64,000 bases of DNA from Siderastrea radians (taxonomy: Eukaryota; Cnidaria; Anthozoa; Scleractinia; Rhizangiidae). The stretch lies in assembly GCA_964017195.1 (NCBI GenBank), contig OZ024895.1, forward strand, positions 30,222,375-30,286,374. The letters are read 5' to 3'. A program made the position numbers and the translations under genes. This document shows, one piece after another, positions 30,801 through 39,294 of this stretch (its first letter is position 1; each line of letters starts with the position of its first letter). The notes below the pieces were generated by a model. It did not search any database. It was not told the origin of the DNA and was given only the letters and a program-made list of their open reading frames with translations.

Positions 30801-33212
30801 AATTTTTTTTTTGCTCATAAATAGGTTCTAGCTAAAACGAGACACCTGATATAGACTTAAACGCACCAGATAAAATAGACGTTTTTAACAACAGGACAAG
30901 TCTCTTTATAGTACCCTAGACAAAACAATTCAGGATAAGGTTAAATGATTGTCAGTTTTAATTGCTTAACCTAAATCTCGAGAGCGAATTACTGGAGGAA
31001 ATCGAAGAAAAAGACTCATCCCACAGCCGAATATTTTGCTGGTCAAACAGATGTAAGGGTAAAGGTTAAGTTGCACAAGATCCAAGGAGGCCCACATGGC
31101 CCCAGCTTATCTCGGTTTCTGCAACATGAAGCAACTAAAAGTATTGCTACTCCTCTCTGGATGGGATGCTAGTCCATGGCAGGGTTACCCCTAGCAATAT
31201 GTCGCCGGTACCCTTTTATTCACCTGGGTGGAGAGAGACGAATGTGGGGTAAGGTGTCTTGTCTACGGAAACAACACGATGGCAGGGACTGGGTTACAGC
31301 CACCGACCTTCAGATCGGAAGTTCAACGCGCTAACTACTACACCACAGGGCCCCCACCGCCAAACAGTTGAACGTGTAGAGACTGTTTCAAGGACATTCC
31401 ATTGCCAACTTTCCCACAAACACGAAGAAAAATGTGTATTCAATAATTAAAACAAATTTTGCAATGAAGCAAAGCGAAGAACTTTATAGACGTTCACTAG
31501 AATATGGCAAATTTTTGGCGCCAGAACCAAAGAGGCCGCGCATGTCTTACCGCCGTCTTATTGGCACTAAACACTGGTTTATTTAAGGAAATTCTTCCTG
31601 TAAGGAATTTCTGTTATCAGTTCCCATTTAATGGAATTTAGGTAAACTATTTAAAAGTTAAAATAGTTTAACTTAATCCTGAAGTGTTTTGTACATAGTA
31701 CCAAGAAGAATAACATATTTCACCGACAGTATACTCTCTTGCTCTGTAGCCCACGACAGTCGCAATGGAAACAAATCAAAGAAAATAGCACGTTTTCTTT
31801 GCGAACAACCAAGCTAAGTATATTAACATTGATCGACATTTTTTTGAATTCTCCAAGCTATCAGGTATCCGATATTGTTGGCTTCCATATCTGCCAAAAG
31901 AAAAACAAACTTAAACTGCCTCCACATCTACAATCGGTAATATTGAAAAAACGAACGTCAAGAAGGTAGATTGCAATGAAATACAAAGCTTCAAGCCTTT
32001 TGGCGTTATCAATGTCAGCTAAACTTGATTATTCTCCCGGACTGTTGTTGTTGTTGTTGTGGTGGTGGTTGTTGTTGAAACAGACGTCCAATACTATATT
32101 CGCGAATATATAATATACTATTCGTACTATATACTATATTCGCGTCCTATATACGCGTCCAATACTATATGCAAGCAGGCATGACCGACAACAAAAATCT
32201 CGAGCTATGATAACCTAACTTGTAATAGGAGTTTCTTCGGTGGCTACGGTTAGGCGCGTCACATTATAAACTTCGCTTGTTATGCTTCCTCATTATGAAT
32301 TATGAGCTACTTTCAAAGACCCCTAGAGGTTACTAAATACCGCCTCTCTGAGCCCCACCTCCCCCAACCACAAGACCTTCCTTCTACTACATGAGGAAAA
32401 ACGAGTTGTGAAGACTGCAAATAGTTAACAATAAACGTAATTTTTCTCACCGACAGAACAGTTTTTGCCTGTATATCCGGCGACACAATAACAATGAAAA
32501 TCATTCACTTTATCTGTACAATTTCCACCATTTTGGCAAGGCTGTCCAACACAGTCATCAATGTCTGAGATAAAATAAAGAAAGGGGTGCTGACGAAAGA
32601 TACAAAACAGACATAACAACCAAATAGGAGGTTAAAGTTCAGTTAAACTATTTACAAAAGGTAAGGTAAAGATAAATTTTGTAAATCTTCCAGGAAAAAG
32701 AAAGGAACAAAAAAAAAAAAAAAGAATAGCAAGTAAACAACAGGAAAATGTGATTGTTCTCACCAACAGAACAGTTTTTCCCTGTCTATTCAGCAACACA
32801 ATCACAGCGGAAATCATTTACTTCATCTGTACAGTTTCCACCATTCTGGCAGGGCCGTTCAGCACAGTCATCAATGTCTGAGTTAAAATAAAGAAGGGGG
32901 TGCTCAACGACCGATTTAAAACTAAGATAATAATCAATAGCCCTTTCAAAAAATTAAACAAAAAAGCTAGTTACGCTGTTACAAAATTTAAGGTAAAGAA
33001 AAGTTTTGTAAAATCTACAACAACTGACAAGCATACACGAGGAAATAATCAGTTTTGAAGACCAGAGATAGCTGATAATAAATGTCATTTTTTCTCACCG
33101 ACAGAACAGTTTTTGCCCGTGTATCCGGCGACACAATCACAGCGGAAATCATTCACTTCATCTGTACAGTTCCCACCATTCTGGCATGGTTCACCAGCAC
33201 AGTCATCAATGT
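21703..33212 (-). CDS. EGF-repeat membrane protein, 3' part of gene (multi-exon)
   Basis: At least five calcium-binding EGF (EGF_CA) exons, each exactly 114 bases and phase 1 on both sides, are followed by a linker exon and an exon encoding a transmembrane helix and short tail. Such symmetric exons are typical of fibropellin/Notch-like proteins built by exon duplication; each module begins DIDDC, a calcium-binding start. The protein would be a type I surface protein with the EGF stack outside. The 5' exons are not visible. Oddities: one EGF exon has an in-frame TAG, one lacks its sixth Cys, and another is reduced to a relic. A Gypsy element sits in an intron. Skipping a phase-1 exon would keep the frame, so the locus may still be expressed. 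Confidence 0.75.
22429..22488 (-). CDS. Juxtamembrane linker exon
   Basis: Flanked by TTTTGTAG and GTATTG splice sites, 60 bases, phase 1 to phase 1. It encodes a Gly/Asn then acidic peptide ([11 protein letters not shown]) suited to a linker between the last EGF module and the membrane helix. Called from phase compatibility only. Confidence 0.5.
23511..23624 (-). CDS. EGF_CA exon missing the sixth cysteine
   Basis: 114 bases between acceptor TACTTTAG and donor GTAAG. It reads [18 protein letters not shown] then [20 protein letters not shown]. The last Cys of the module (GKNC in sister exons) is Ser here, so the third disulfide cannot form. Confidence 0.8.
23625..24137. repeat. Intron with long (GAAT)n and (GGAT/GGAG)n microsatellites
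   Basis: (GAAT)n spans about 23760-23886, followed by GGAG, GGAT and GGAC repeats to about 24010. The His/Ser-rich minus-strand ORFs are repeat translations. Confidence 0.9.
24138..24251 (-). CDS. EGF_CA exon with all six cysteines
   Basis: 114 bases, acceptor GTATTCAG, donor GTGAGA, phase 1-1. It reads [18 protein letters not shown] then [20 protein letters not shown]. Calcium-binding DIDD start and the six Cys are present. Confidence 0.85.
25000..25366. mobile_element. MITE with TTAA target duplication
   Basis: Inverted ends AGGGGCTATGTCAC and GTGACATAGCCCCT are flanked by TTAA at 24996-24999 and 25367-25370. TTAA duplications are typical of piggyBac and Kolobok elements. The 367-bp length and lack of ORF make it a non-autonomous copy. 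It lies in an intron of the EGF gene. Confidence 0.88.
25497..25574 (-). pseudogene. Relic EGF_CA exon
   Basis: After an acceptor (CATTTTAG) the sequence reads [20 protein letters not shown] and then departs from the module; the second half, its Cys residues and the donor are gone. It resembles the 5' half of the neighbouring EGF exons, with several replacements. Confidence 0.65.
26155..26159. repeat. Gypsy target-site duplication, left
   Basis: GGGGC here matches GGGGC at 30610-30614, directly outside the two LTRs. Confidence 0.9.
26160..26373 (+). repeat. 5' LTR
   Basis: Starts TGTAGTGTTCATTAC and ends CAGTACACAACA (TG...CA). Contains AATAAAGCAG, a candidate polyadenylation signal. Immediately after it, TGGCGACGAGGATGGG is in the primer-binding position. 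Confidence 0.95.
26388..28168 (+). pseudogene. Gypsy gag-protease-RT, first reading frame
   Basis: Probable start at ATG 26388, just inside the LTR. Gag ends in two zinc knuckles: an atypical [13 protein letters not shown] (CX2CX3HX4C) and a standard [14 protein letters not shown]. The aspartic protease has [10 protein letters not shown]. The RT begins in the same ORF ([31 protein letters not shown]) and reaches the catalytic VDDILVSG, after which a run of A bases at 28151-28158 has lost or gained bases; the frame shifts and stops at 28168. A gag-pol fusion in one frame is normal in many Gypsy elements. Confidence 0.9.
28169..28578 (+). pseudogene. Gypsy RT thumb and start of RNase H, up to nonsense codon
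   Basis: From about 28165 the shifted frame continues the RT ([31 protein letters not shown]). It enters RNase H at LKLDTDAS and meets TAG at 28576-28578, inside the first catalytic Asp motif. The same frame continues after it. Confidence 0.88.
28579..30357 (+). pseudogene. Gypsy RNase H and integrase
   Basis: RNase H continues with [20 protein letters not shown] and LVTDHKPL. The integrase zinc domain shows [18 protein letters not shown] followed by CDDCQKSR. The DDE core has [18 protein letters not shown] and [18 protein letters not shown]-terminal stretch ([12 protein letters not shown], then a Thr/Ala/Gln-rich tail) lacks a chromodomain. It stops at 30357, 38 bases before the 3' LTR. Confidence 0.9.
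30385..30395 (+). promoter_or_regulatory. Polypurine tract
   Basis: GTGGGGGAA directly precedes the 3' LTR, in the position of the plus-strand primer. Confidence 0.75.
30396..30609 (+). repeat. 3' LTR
   Basis: Same length as the 5' LTR with about three substitutions (e.g. AGACAAG for AGATAAG). GGGGC follows at 30610-30614. Confidence 0.95.
30615..31138. other. EGF gene intron, nothing recognised
   Basis: No EGF exon or repeat was identified here. Confidence 0.4.
31139..31352 (-). repeat. Interspersed repeat with tRNA-like end
   Basis: The CTCTCTGGATGGGATGCTAG segment followed by CAGGGTTACCCCTAGCA and the end GCGCTAACTACTACACCAC (plus strand) matches a type of repeat I recall as common in cnidarians and other invertebrates. 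Read on the minus strand, GTGGTGTAGTAGTTAGCGCG resembles a tRNA A box, which suggests a SINE-type origin. Confidence 0.4.
31353..32450. other. EGF gene intron, nothing recognised
   Basis: Contains a (GTT)n run at about 32044-32078 and AT-rich direct repeats (ACTATATTCGCG) at 32085-32170. Confidence 0.45.
32451..32564 (-). CDS. EGF_CA exon with all six cysteines
   Basis: 114 bases, acceptor ATCTCAG, donor GTGAGA, phase 1-1. Reads [18 protein letters not shown] then [20 protein letters not shown]. Confidence 0.85.
32764..32877 (-). pseudogene. EGF_CA exon with in-frame stop
   Basis: 114 bases with intact splice sites (AACTCAG, GTGAGA). It reads [18 protein letters not shown] then [12 protein letters not shown], then TAG where the sister exons have Tyr in GYTGKNC. 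Other Cys codons are kept. If included in mRNA it would truncate the protein; skipping would keep the frame. Confidence 0.82.
33099..33212 (-). CDS. EGF_CA exon with all six cysteines
   Basis: 114 bases, acceptor ACTCAG, donor GTGAGA, phase 1-1. Reads [18 protein letters not shown] then [20 protein letters not shown]. It is the most 5' exon of the gene that I can see. Its near-identity with 32764-32877 points to recent exon duplication. Confidence 0.85.
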
Positions 33213-33440
33213 CTGAGTTGTAATAAAGAAGGGGATGCTCAACGACCGATTTAAAGAGAATAAAGACAAAGAGGTAAAGAGAATTTTTCTGAAACCTACC
33301 TAACCCCCCCCCAAAAAAAAACAACAACAACAACAGGAAAACAAAAGGTAGACAAGGGAAAAGAACCACAGGATCAAGAAGAGCGAACTTCGAGCAGACG
33401 TTCGGTATTCCTAACGAAAGACAGCGGCATAATTTGTTGT

Positions 33441-33526
33441 AGCCTCCCACACAGTTGCTTTCAGGGGAGCCGTATATTGGGAAGGAGGGTAATAAGACTC
33501 CCCTAAAAACGACTGCGTGGGAGGCT
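33441..33526. mobile_element. Short palindromic MITE
   Basis: AGCCTCCCACACAGTTGCTT pairs with AACGACTGCGTGGGAGGCT at the other end. A broken half of the same repeat lies at about 38168-38213. Confidence 0.75.
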
Positions 33527-33599
33527 TATATGCACTGCAGGTCAAATTACTGTGCGCTCTTAGGTTCACTTTTAGATCGACTTACATGCACTAAATAAC

Positions 33600-34026
33600 A
33601 TGGCAAGGGAGGAAATCAGCAAACCCACACACAGTGATGAAGAGATCAAAAATTGTAGCTGCCGGAAACCAAACACGTGCCCCATGGATGGAAGCTGCAA
33701 CGCCGAAAACATCGTATACCAAGCTGAAGTTACTACACGAACCACAAGAGAAACATACATCGGGCTTTTCGACACCACATTTAAATCAAGATATAGAAAC
33801 CATATATGCTCATTTCGAAACGAACGGTACAGGAACGCTACCGAGCTCAGTAAGCACGTATGGAACCTGAAAGACCAGAACATTAAGTTCGACATTAAAT
33901 GGCGTAAAGTAAAACAAGCTCGCTCTTACTCGGACGTTACTAAGAAATGTAATTTGTGTTTGTGGGAGAAATATGTCATAATTTGTAAACCTGAAATGTC
34001 AACACTCAGTAACAGAAACGAGCTAA
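33600..34026 (+). pseudogene. Penelope-type GIY-YIG endonuclease fragment, 5' part
   Basis: The ORF has a Cys cluster ([15 protein letters not shown]), then [20 protein letters not shown], the GIY-YIG core as seen in PLEs, then [11 protein letters not shown] and [14 protein letters not shown]. No RT lies upstream, so the copy is 5' truncated near 33540. At 34027 a transposon interrupts it; the frame resumes at 35383 and stops at 35434 (RSCCRHSRKFLLKNVIT). Confidence 0.8.
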
Positions 34027-35379
34027 GGGACGGACCATTAGATATAACCGGAGGGGGGGGGGGGGTGTAAAAAATTTTCGATGCAGGAATTTTTTTTACG
34101 GCCTACTTGTCTGCAGGAATTTTTTTTCTAGGACACAAGCTTTGCACGAATTTTTTTTTTCGCCTAGCGATACATATCTTTTTTTTTTGCAACACATCTA
34201 ACATTTACGCAAGAATTATCATTAATATCATTATTACTTTGTTACTTCATTTCTCAGATATGTTCTCTGGATTAAGCGGCATTTGATTACAGTTTAAAGT
34301 CATAACTGTGTTATAAAAAAGACGAGGATTGTGACACATTTATAACATTACCGTTATTGTAGAATCATGTATAATATTAATAACCTGCTTTCTTTTTGTC
34401 TTGTATCTGTTTAGTAATAGATCACAGAAGATGTCAAAATGTGGTATTGATGAACACTGAAAAAGTCGCATAAAATGCTGCAGGCGTCACACTTTTGACA
34501 TATGTTTTGTGATCAATTACAGAAAAGATCGGCACAAGGCAAAAAGGTATCTATTTATTTTATGCAACTAACAGAAAAGAAAATCAAACTTGCCTTGTAG
34601 CGATTGACCTGTCGAAGCTTGTTCCAGTTTAGGCATTTTCCAAGTACCCAGTGCTACTTTTAGTTTTGGCTTATTCTTTTCTGCTTTGTTTTTACTTGTT
34701 ATAAACCCTTTTATTTAAACTTTTTTTTCAACAACTTCACTTGCGTCTCGTAATGATGGCAACGGCTTTGGAGATTTTCTCCAGTTTAGGAATTTTAAAG
34801 TCACAAAAAAACAGATCGTTTTGGTATTATGTTTTCCTTTATAATTGTAAACAGCTTCTGCTACTAAACGGTTTTCAAGGCCTTCCCTTTGCTGCATCCG
34901 AAATATGAACCTCACAAACGTTTTCAGATCTGAGCACAATGTTTTACTCTAATAGATCCCAGGCAACGAACAATCACAGAAGGTGTAGCATTTTAGTATA
35001 TTGTGTATAAGAAAATGACGATAAGAAAAGTCCTGTGTGACTTATTGTTTTAAAAAGCGTCGTTAAAAAGGAAAGTAAACAGAATGGGTCTGAAAGAAAT
35101 CCGTGCGGGGTGGAAGGCTGTCCTCCTGTACACTTGACCAGACCTGTTCCTACCTGTTGTCGTTCCCATAGCCCATCATAGAAGTACAATATTCTTCCTT
35201 TAACTTATTTTTCTTTACGTTGCCCTTTAATGCTATGCATGTCACTTCTGTTGCACGAATTTTTTTTTAGGCATAACCGCTTGCAGGAATTTTTTTTAGA
35301 CAAGTTTCCCTCGCAGGAATTTTTTTTTTGGTAAAAGTCACCCCCCCCCCCCCTTCGGCTATTTCTAATGGTCCGTCCC
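34027..35379. mobile_element. Harbinger-like non-autonomous element, 1353 bp
   Basis: Inverted ends GGGACGGACCATTAGATATA and GGGACGGACCATTAGAAATA (right end, minus strand). TAA flanks both sides (34024-34026 and 35380-35382); removing it restores the PLE frame. The inner ends have G/C runs, and near both termini lie direct copies of GCAGGAATTTTTTTT (three on the left including one GCACGAA variant, three on the right). No transposase was seen. Confidence 0.88.
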
Positions 35380-35382
35380 TAA

Positions 35383-35434
35383 GATCGTGCTGTAGACATT
35401 CTAGGAAATTCCTGCTGAAAAATGTCATCACTTA
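35383..35434 (+). pseudogene. Penelope-type endonuclease, 3' part
   Basis: Continues the ORF interrupted at 34026 and ends at TAA 35432-35434. Confidence 0.75.
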
Positions 35435-35532
35435 ATTAGCGCTAAGATCCCGCTTGACGCGCCACGCGCCACACCTAGTATGTATTGTTCTGTATTTTTG
35501 AAATATCTCTGATTGTAACCGTTTTTTCTGGC

Positions 35533-35582
35533 AGTTGCCTGATGATTGCTTCGGAAGAAGCATGAAACTCTGAGTAGCAATT
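35533..35582 (+). ncRNA. Predicted hammerhead ribozyme in PLE 3' region
   Basis: All hammerhead core bases are in order. Stem I is AGTTGC (35533-35538) with GCAATT (35577-35582). The core CTGATGA follows at 35539-35545. Stem II is TGCTTC/GAAGCA with a GGAA loop (plus a T-T mismatch next to the core). GAA lies at 35564-35566, stem III is ACT/AGT with a CTG loop, and the cleavage base A is at 35576 in a GTA triplet. GGC and GCC flank stem I beyond an AAAT bulge. Hammerheads are known in Penelope-like elements. It lies about 100 bases after the endonuclease stop. Confidence 0.7.
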
Positions 35583-35692
35583 AAATGCCTTGGACCAAAT
35601 AATCCAGCTCCTCATTTCTACTTATTCATTGCTCTAGTCTTATCTATTGAGCACTCTAATAGCTGATGATGAGTTCAATTCACTATCTTGTT

Positions 35693-36003
35693 ATACTCGT
35701 TGAAGGAAAGCGAGGACGGACAACTTCTGACGATTAAAAAGTTAAAAAATTTAATAAAAAATAAAAACGTTTCGGTCTTAGACCTTCATCAGTTACATGA
35801 AAAATTGAACTCATCAAATCTACCTTAAATAAGATTACAGAACAAAACAAGACGCAAAATACAATTCAACGCTACGAGTTACGTAACCAGCGTGATTATA
35901 ACAATACTAAAACAAGGATAAGTGACGCTAACATTCAAAAATAAAAACAATATAGTACAACGATTATATAACGAAAAAAGGAAAACTAAACAATACTAAC
36001 AAT
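35693..36003 (-). mobile_element. Penelope-like 3' tail, copy 1
   Basis: On the minus strand it contains ACTGATGAAGGTCTAAGACC then GAAACGTTTTTATTTTTT and ends TCCTTCAACGAG. The same tail follows an endonuclease ORF in copy 3 (36676-37911), which identifies it as PLE. Confidence 0.75.
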
Positions 36004-36184
36004 TAAACGTAATTACAAGGTGTAGATACAGGTACAACACTAGATAAATGAACGATACAAGGCAAAAATATAACAAAAGACCGGAAATATGCTGCTATAA
36101 AAATAAATAACAAAAGATGACAGATAAGACTAAAAACTAAAAACTACTAATTAAAAAAAGATGACATTTGCAAAGCGGCAAAAG
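36004..36184. other. Spacer between inverted PLE tails
   Basis: Continues the minus-strand PLE 3' region (compare 37008-37160), then turns over at about 36185. Confidence 0.5.
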
Positions 36185-36495
36185 TTAGTATTGTTAGTTT
36201 TCCTTTTTTCCTTATATAATCGTTGTACTATATTGTTTTTATTTTTGAATGTTAGCGTCACTTGTCCTTGTTTTAGTATTGTTATAATCACGCTGGTTAC
36301 GTAACTCATAGCGTTGAATTGTATTTTGCGTCTTGTTTTGTTCTGTAATCTTATTTAAGGTAGATTTGATAAGTTCAATTTTTCATGTAACTGATGAAGG
36401 TCTAAGACCGAAACGTTTTTATTTTTTGTTAAATTTTTTAACTTTTTAATCGTCTGAAGTTGTCCGTCCTCGCTTTCCTTCAACGAGTTTTAATT
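36185..36495 (+). mobile_element. Penelope-like 3' tail, copy 2 (inverted to copy 1)
   Basis: Same tail on the plus strand (CTGATGAAGGTCTAAGACC at about 36391). It is inverted to copies 1 and 3. Confidence 0.75.
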
Positions 36496-36676
36496 CCATG
36501 CAGTGAGGCTTGGACTGTGAATCTTTGATCCTCCTGACGCAGTGACATTCTATGTTGGCCTGAGGCAACCATTAACTTATATATATATATATAAGTTAAT
36601 GGTTGCCTCAGGCCAACATAGAATGTCACTGCGTCAGGAGGATCAAAGATCCACAGTCCAAGCCTTACTGCATGGA
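36496..36676. repeat. Near-perfect palindrome around (TA)n
   Basis: About 85 bp on each side of TTATATATATATATATAA (centre about 36585) are complementary, e.g. TGGTTGCCTCAGGCCAACAT on the right arm. The arms extend outwards into PLE tail copies 2 and 3, giving about 400-bp arms in total. Confidence 0.85.
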
Positions 36677-37911
36677 ATTAAAACTCGTTGAAGGAAAGCG
36701 AGGACGGACAACTTCTGACGACTAAAAAGTAAACAAATTTAATAAAAAATAAAAACGTTTCGGTCTTCGGTAACTTCATCAGTTACATGGAAAATTGAAC
36801 TTATCAAATCTACCTTAAATAAGATTACAGTACAAAACAAGACGCAAAATACAATTCAACGCTATGAGTTACGTAACCGGCGTGATTATAACAATACTAA
36901 AACGAGGATAAGTGACGCTAATCAAAAACATTCAAAAATAAAAACAATGTAGTATAACGATTATATAACGAAAAAAGGAAAACTAAACAATACTAACAAT
37001 TAAACGTAATTACAAGGTGTAGATACAGGTACAACAGTAAATAAATGAACGATACAAGGCAGAAATTTAACAAAAGACCGGAAATGTGCTACTATAAAAA
37101 TAATTAACAAGAAATGACAGATAAGACTAAAAACTAAAAACTACTAATTCAAAAAAGATGACATTTGCAATGCGGCAAAAGAAAGAGCAGTCAAAAGGAA
37201 AGCAACCTACGTTTACGCAAACATGGATCAAAACAAAATCCCAAATCGAGGCCTTTGGAGCCCCAAAGGGCCGATAGACAACAAAATCCCTGGGGGGGCC
37301 CTTAAACAATAATGACCTTAATAAGTTCCCCGGACAGGGCCTTTGAGTATACCCAACACCTAAGAGGCTGACAAAATCCAAGAAAAGGGCCTTTGAACGG
37401 TCATATATCGCGAACGAAGAATCGCAAAAAAGAAAATTAATTATAACAAATTCTATTCCTAGAATGAAATTCTTTTCTTTTATTTAAACCATGGGGTGCC
37501 AAAGAGAACAGCTGAGCACTCCAACAAGCCTCCTTTGTAATTAAAAGCCTGTCGATCTCATCCGAGTTGTTTGGGGCTTGCATCTGATCAATACATTGAA
37601 ACGAAAAATCATCTAAAATGTGTGAAGTTTTGTTGAAATGCACTGCTACTTCGATCACAAGTTGTTTTGTTTGTGAGCATAGCAGACTTGTGATTACGAA
37701 ACCTAATTCGAAAATCAGTGGTTGTAGATCCTATGTGTTGCAAACGACATTTCTTGCAAGAAACCAAATAAATCACATTTTTAGAATCACAAGAAAGTCT
37801 TGAATGAATGGTGTATTTTTTTGCCCGTCTGCAAGCTAAGAAATGATTTGGATTCAACAAAGAAATTTCAACAAAGATCGCATCTATTCCTTTCGCATTT
37901 GAAACAGCCAT
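36677..37911 (-). mobile_element. Penelope-like copy 3: endonuclease end plus 3' tail
   Basis: On the minus strand: an endonuclease fragment (37911 to 37437), about 750 bases of AT-rich 3' region, then the CTGATGA...GAAACGTT motif and CCTTCAACGAG end. It is 5' truncated at about 37920. Confidence 0.75.
37437..37911 (-). pseudogene. GIY-YIG endonuclease C-terminal fragment of a PLE
   Basis: The first frame (37911-37609) has NVIYLVSCKKCRLQHIGSTT then RIRFRNHKS, the PLE GIY-YIG core with CxxC. A frameshift near 37640 leads to the second frame (EVAVHFNKTSHILDDFSF, then LLITKEACWSAQLFSL and PHGLNKRKEF), the usual PLE C-terminus. The catalytic arrangement is present but the gene is broken and lacks RT. 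Confidence 0.8.
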
Positions 37912-37970
37912 TGCTTTGTTGAATTGTTTGTCCCTCTTCGGCGGTTTTAAAACGAGATGGTGCCAATAAT

Positions 37971-38715
37971 TATATATATATATAAACAGTTACTGGTTGC
38001 CTCAGGCCAACAGAGAATGCCGCTGCGTCAGGAGGATCAATGATTCACAGTCCAAGCCTCACTGCATGGAATTAAAACTCGTTGAGGGAAAGCGAGGACG
38101 GACAACTTCTGACGAATAAAAAGTTTAAAAAAATTAATAAGAAATAAAAACGTTTCGGTCTTAGATCTAGCCTCCCACGCAGTCGTTTTTAGGGGAGTCG
38201 TATTACTCTCCTCAAAATTGAACTTATCAAAACTTACAGAATAAAACAAGACGCAAAATACAATACAACGCTATGAGTTACTTAAACCGGCGTGATTATA
38301 ACAATACTAAAACGAGGATAAGTGACGCTAACATTCAAAAATAAAAACAATATAGTACAACGATTATATAATGAAAAAAGGAAAACTAAACAATACTAAA
38401 CGTAATTACAAAGTGTAGATACAGGTACAACACTAAATAAATGAACGATACAAGGCAAAAATTTAACAAAAGACCGCAAATACGCCACTATAAAAATAAG
38501 AAATAACAAAAGATGACAGATAAGACTAAAAACTAAAAACTACTAATTCAAAAAAGATGGCATTTGCAATGCGGCAAAAGAAAGAACAGTCAAAAGGAAA
38601 GCAACCGACGTTTACGCAAACATGGATCATAACAAAATCCCAAATCGAGGCCTTTGGAGCCCCAAAGGGCCGATAGACAACAAAATCCCTGGGGGGGCCC
38701 TTAAACAATAATGAC
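37971..38715 (-). mobile_element. Penelope-like 3' tail, copy 4, with MITE scar
   Basis: Repeats the copy 3 tail from a (TA)n run (37971-37985) onwards. The CTGATGA part of the motif is missing and replaced at about 38168-38213 by half of the MITE seen at 33441-33526. After about 38716 the sequence turns over: 38792-38826 is the inverse of 38683-38716. Confidence 0.7.
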
Positions 38716-38894
38716 CTTTTCTTGGATTTTGTCAGCCTCTTAGGTGTTGGGTATACTCAAAGGCCCTGTCCGGGGAACTTATTACGGTCATTATTGTTTA
38801 AGGGCCCCCCCAGGGATTTTGTTGTCTATCGGCCCTTTGGGGTTCCAAAGTACGGTGGCTTCAAAGGGACATCAATAAATGCAACATTTTTTTC
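38716..38894 (+). repeat. Inverted piece of the PLE 3' region
   Basis: GGGCCCCCCCAGGGATTTTG here is inverted relative to 38680-38705 and to copy 3. The junction then passes to GTACGGTGGCTTCAAAGGG, a flank shared in inverse order with 54543-54585. Confidence 0.6.
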
Positions 38895-39236
38895 ACAAAA
38901 TCTGAGTTTGAGATCGACTTCGAGTTCGAGATCGAGATCGAGTTCGAGTTCAAGTTCGAGTTCGAGTTTGAGTTCGAGCTCAAGTACGAGTTCGAGTACG
39001 ATTTCGAGTTCGAGATTGAGTTCGAGTTCGAGTTCGAGTTCGAGTTGGAGATTGAGTTCGAGTTCGAATTCAAATTCGAGTTCGAGTTCGAGTTCGAGTT
39101 TGAGGTCGAGTTGCAGTTGAGTTGGAGTTCGAGTTGGAGTTGGAGTTGGAGTTCGAGTTGGAGTTGGAGTTCGAGTTCGAGTTCGAGTTCGAGTTCGAGA
39201 TCGAGTTCGAGTTCGAGATTGAGCTCGAGATACGGG
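38895..39236. repeat. Hexamer satellite, (GAGTTC)n
   Basis: Long run of GAGTTC with GAGATC, GAGTTT and GAGTTG variants. Its inverse copy is at 54262-54530 with the same flank. The Ser-, Glu/Leu- and Asn/Ser-only ORFs here are repeat translations. Confidence 0.95.
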
Positions 39237-39294
39237 TGACAACCTCATTCCCAGGGTCTTCACGTTTTTCAATATGGCGACCGATCGAGCTTGC

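Noticed and set aside
37127..37381. 84-aa ORF MDFVSLLGVGYTQRPCPG as a real protein
   Set aside because: Part of the PLE 3' region; other copies are rearranged or interrupted, and no domain is apparent.
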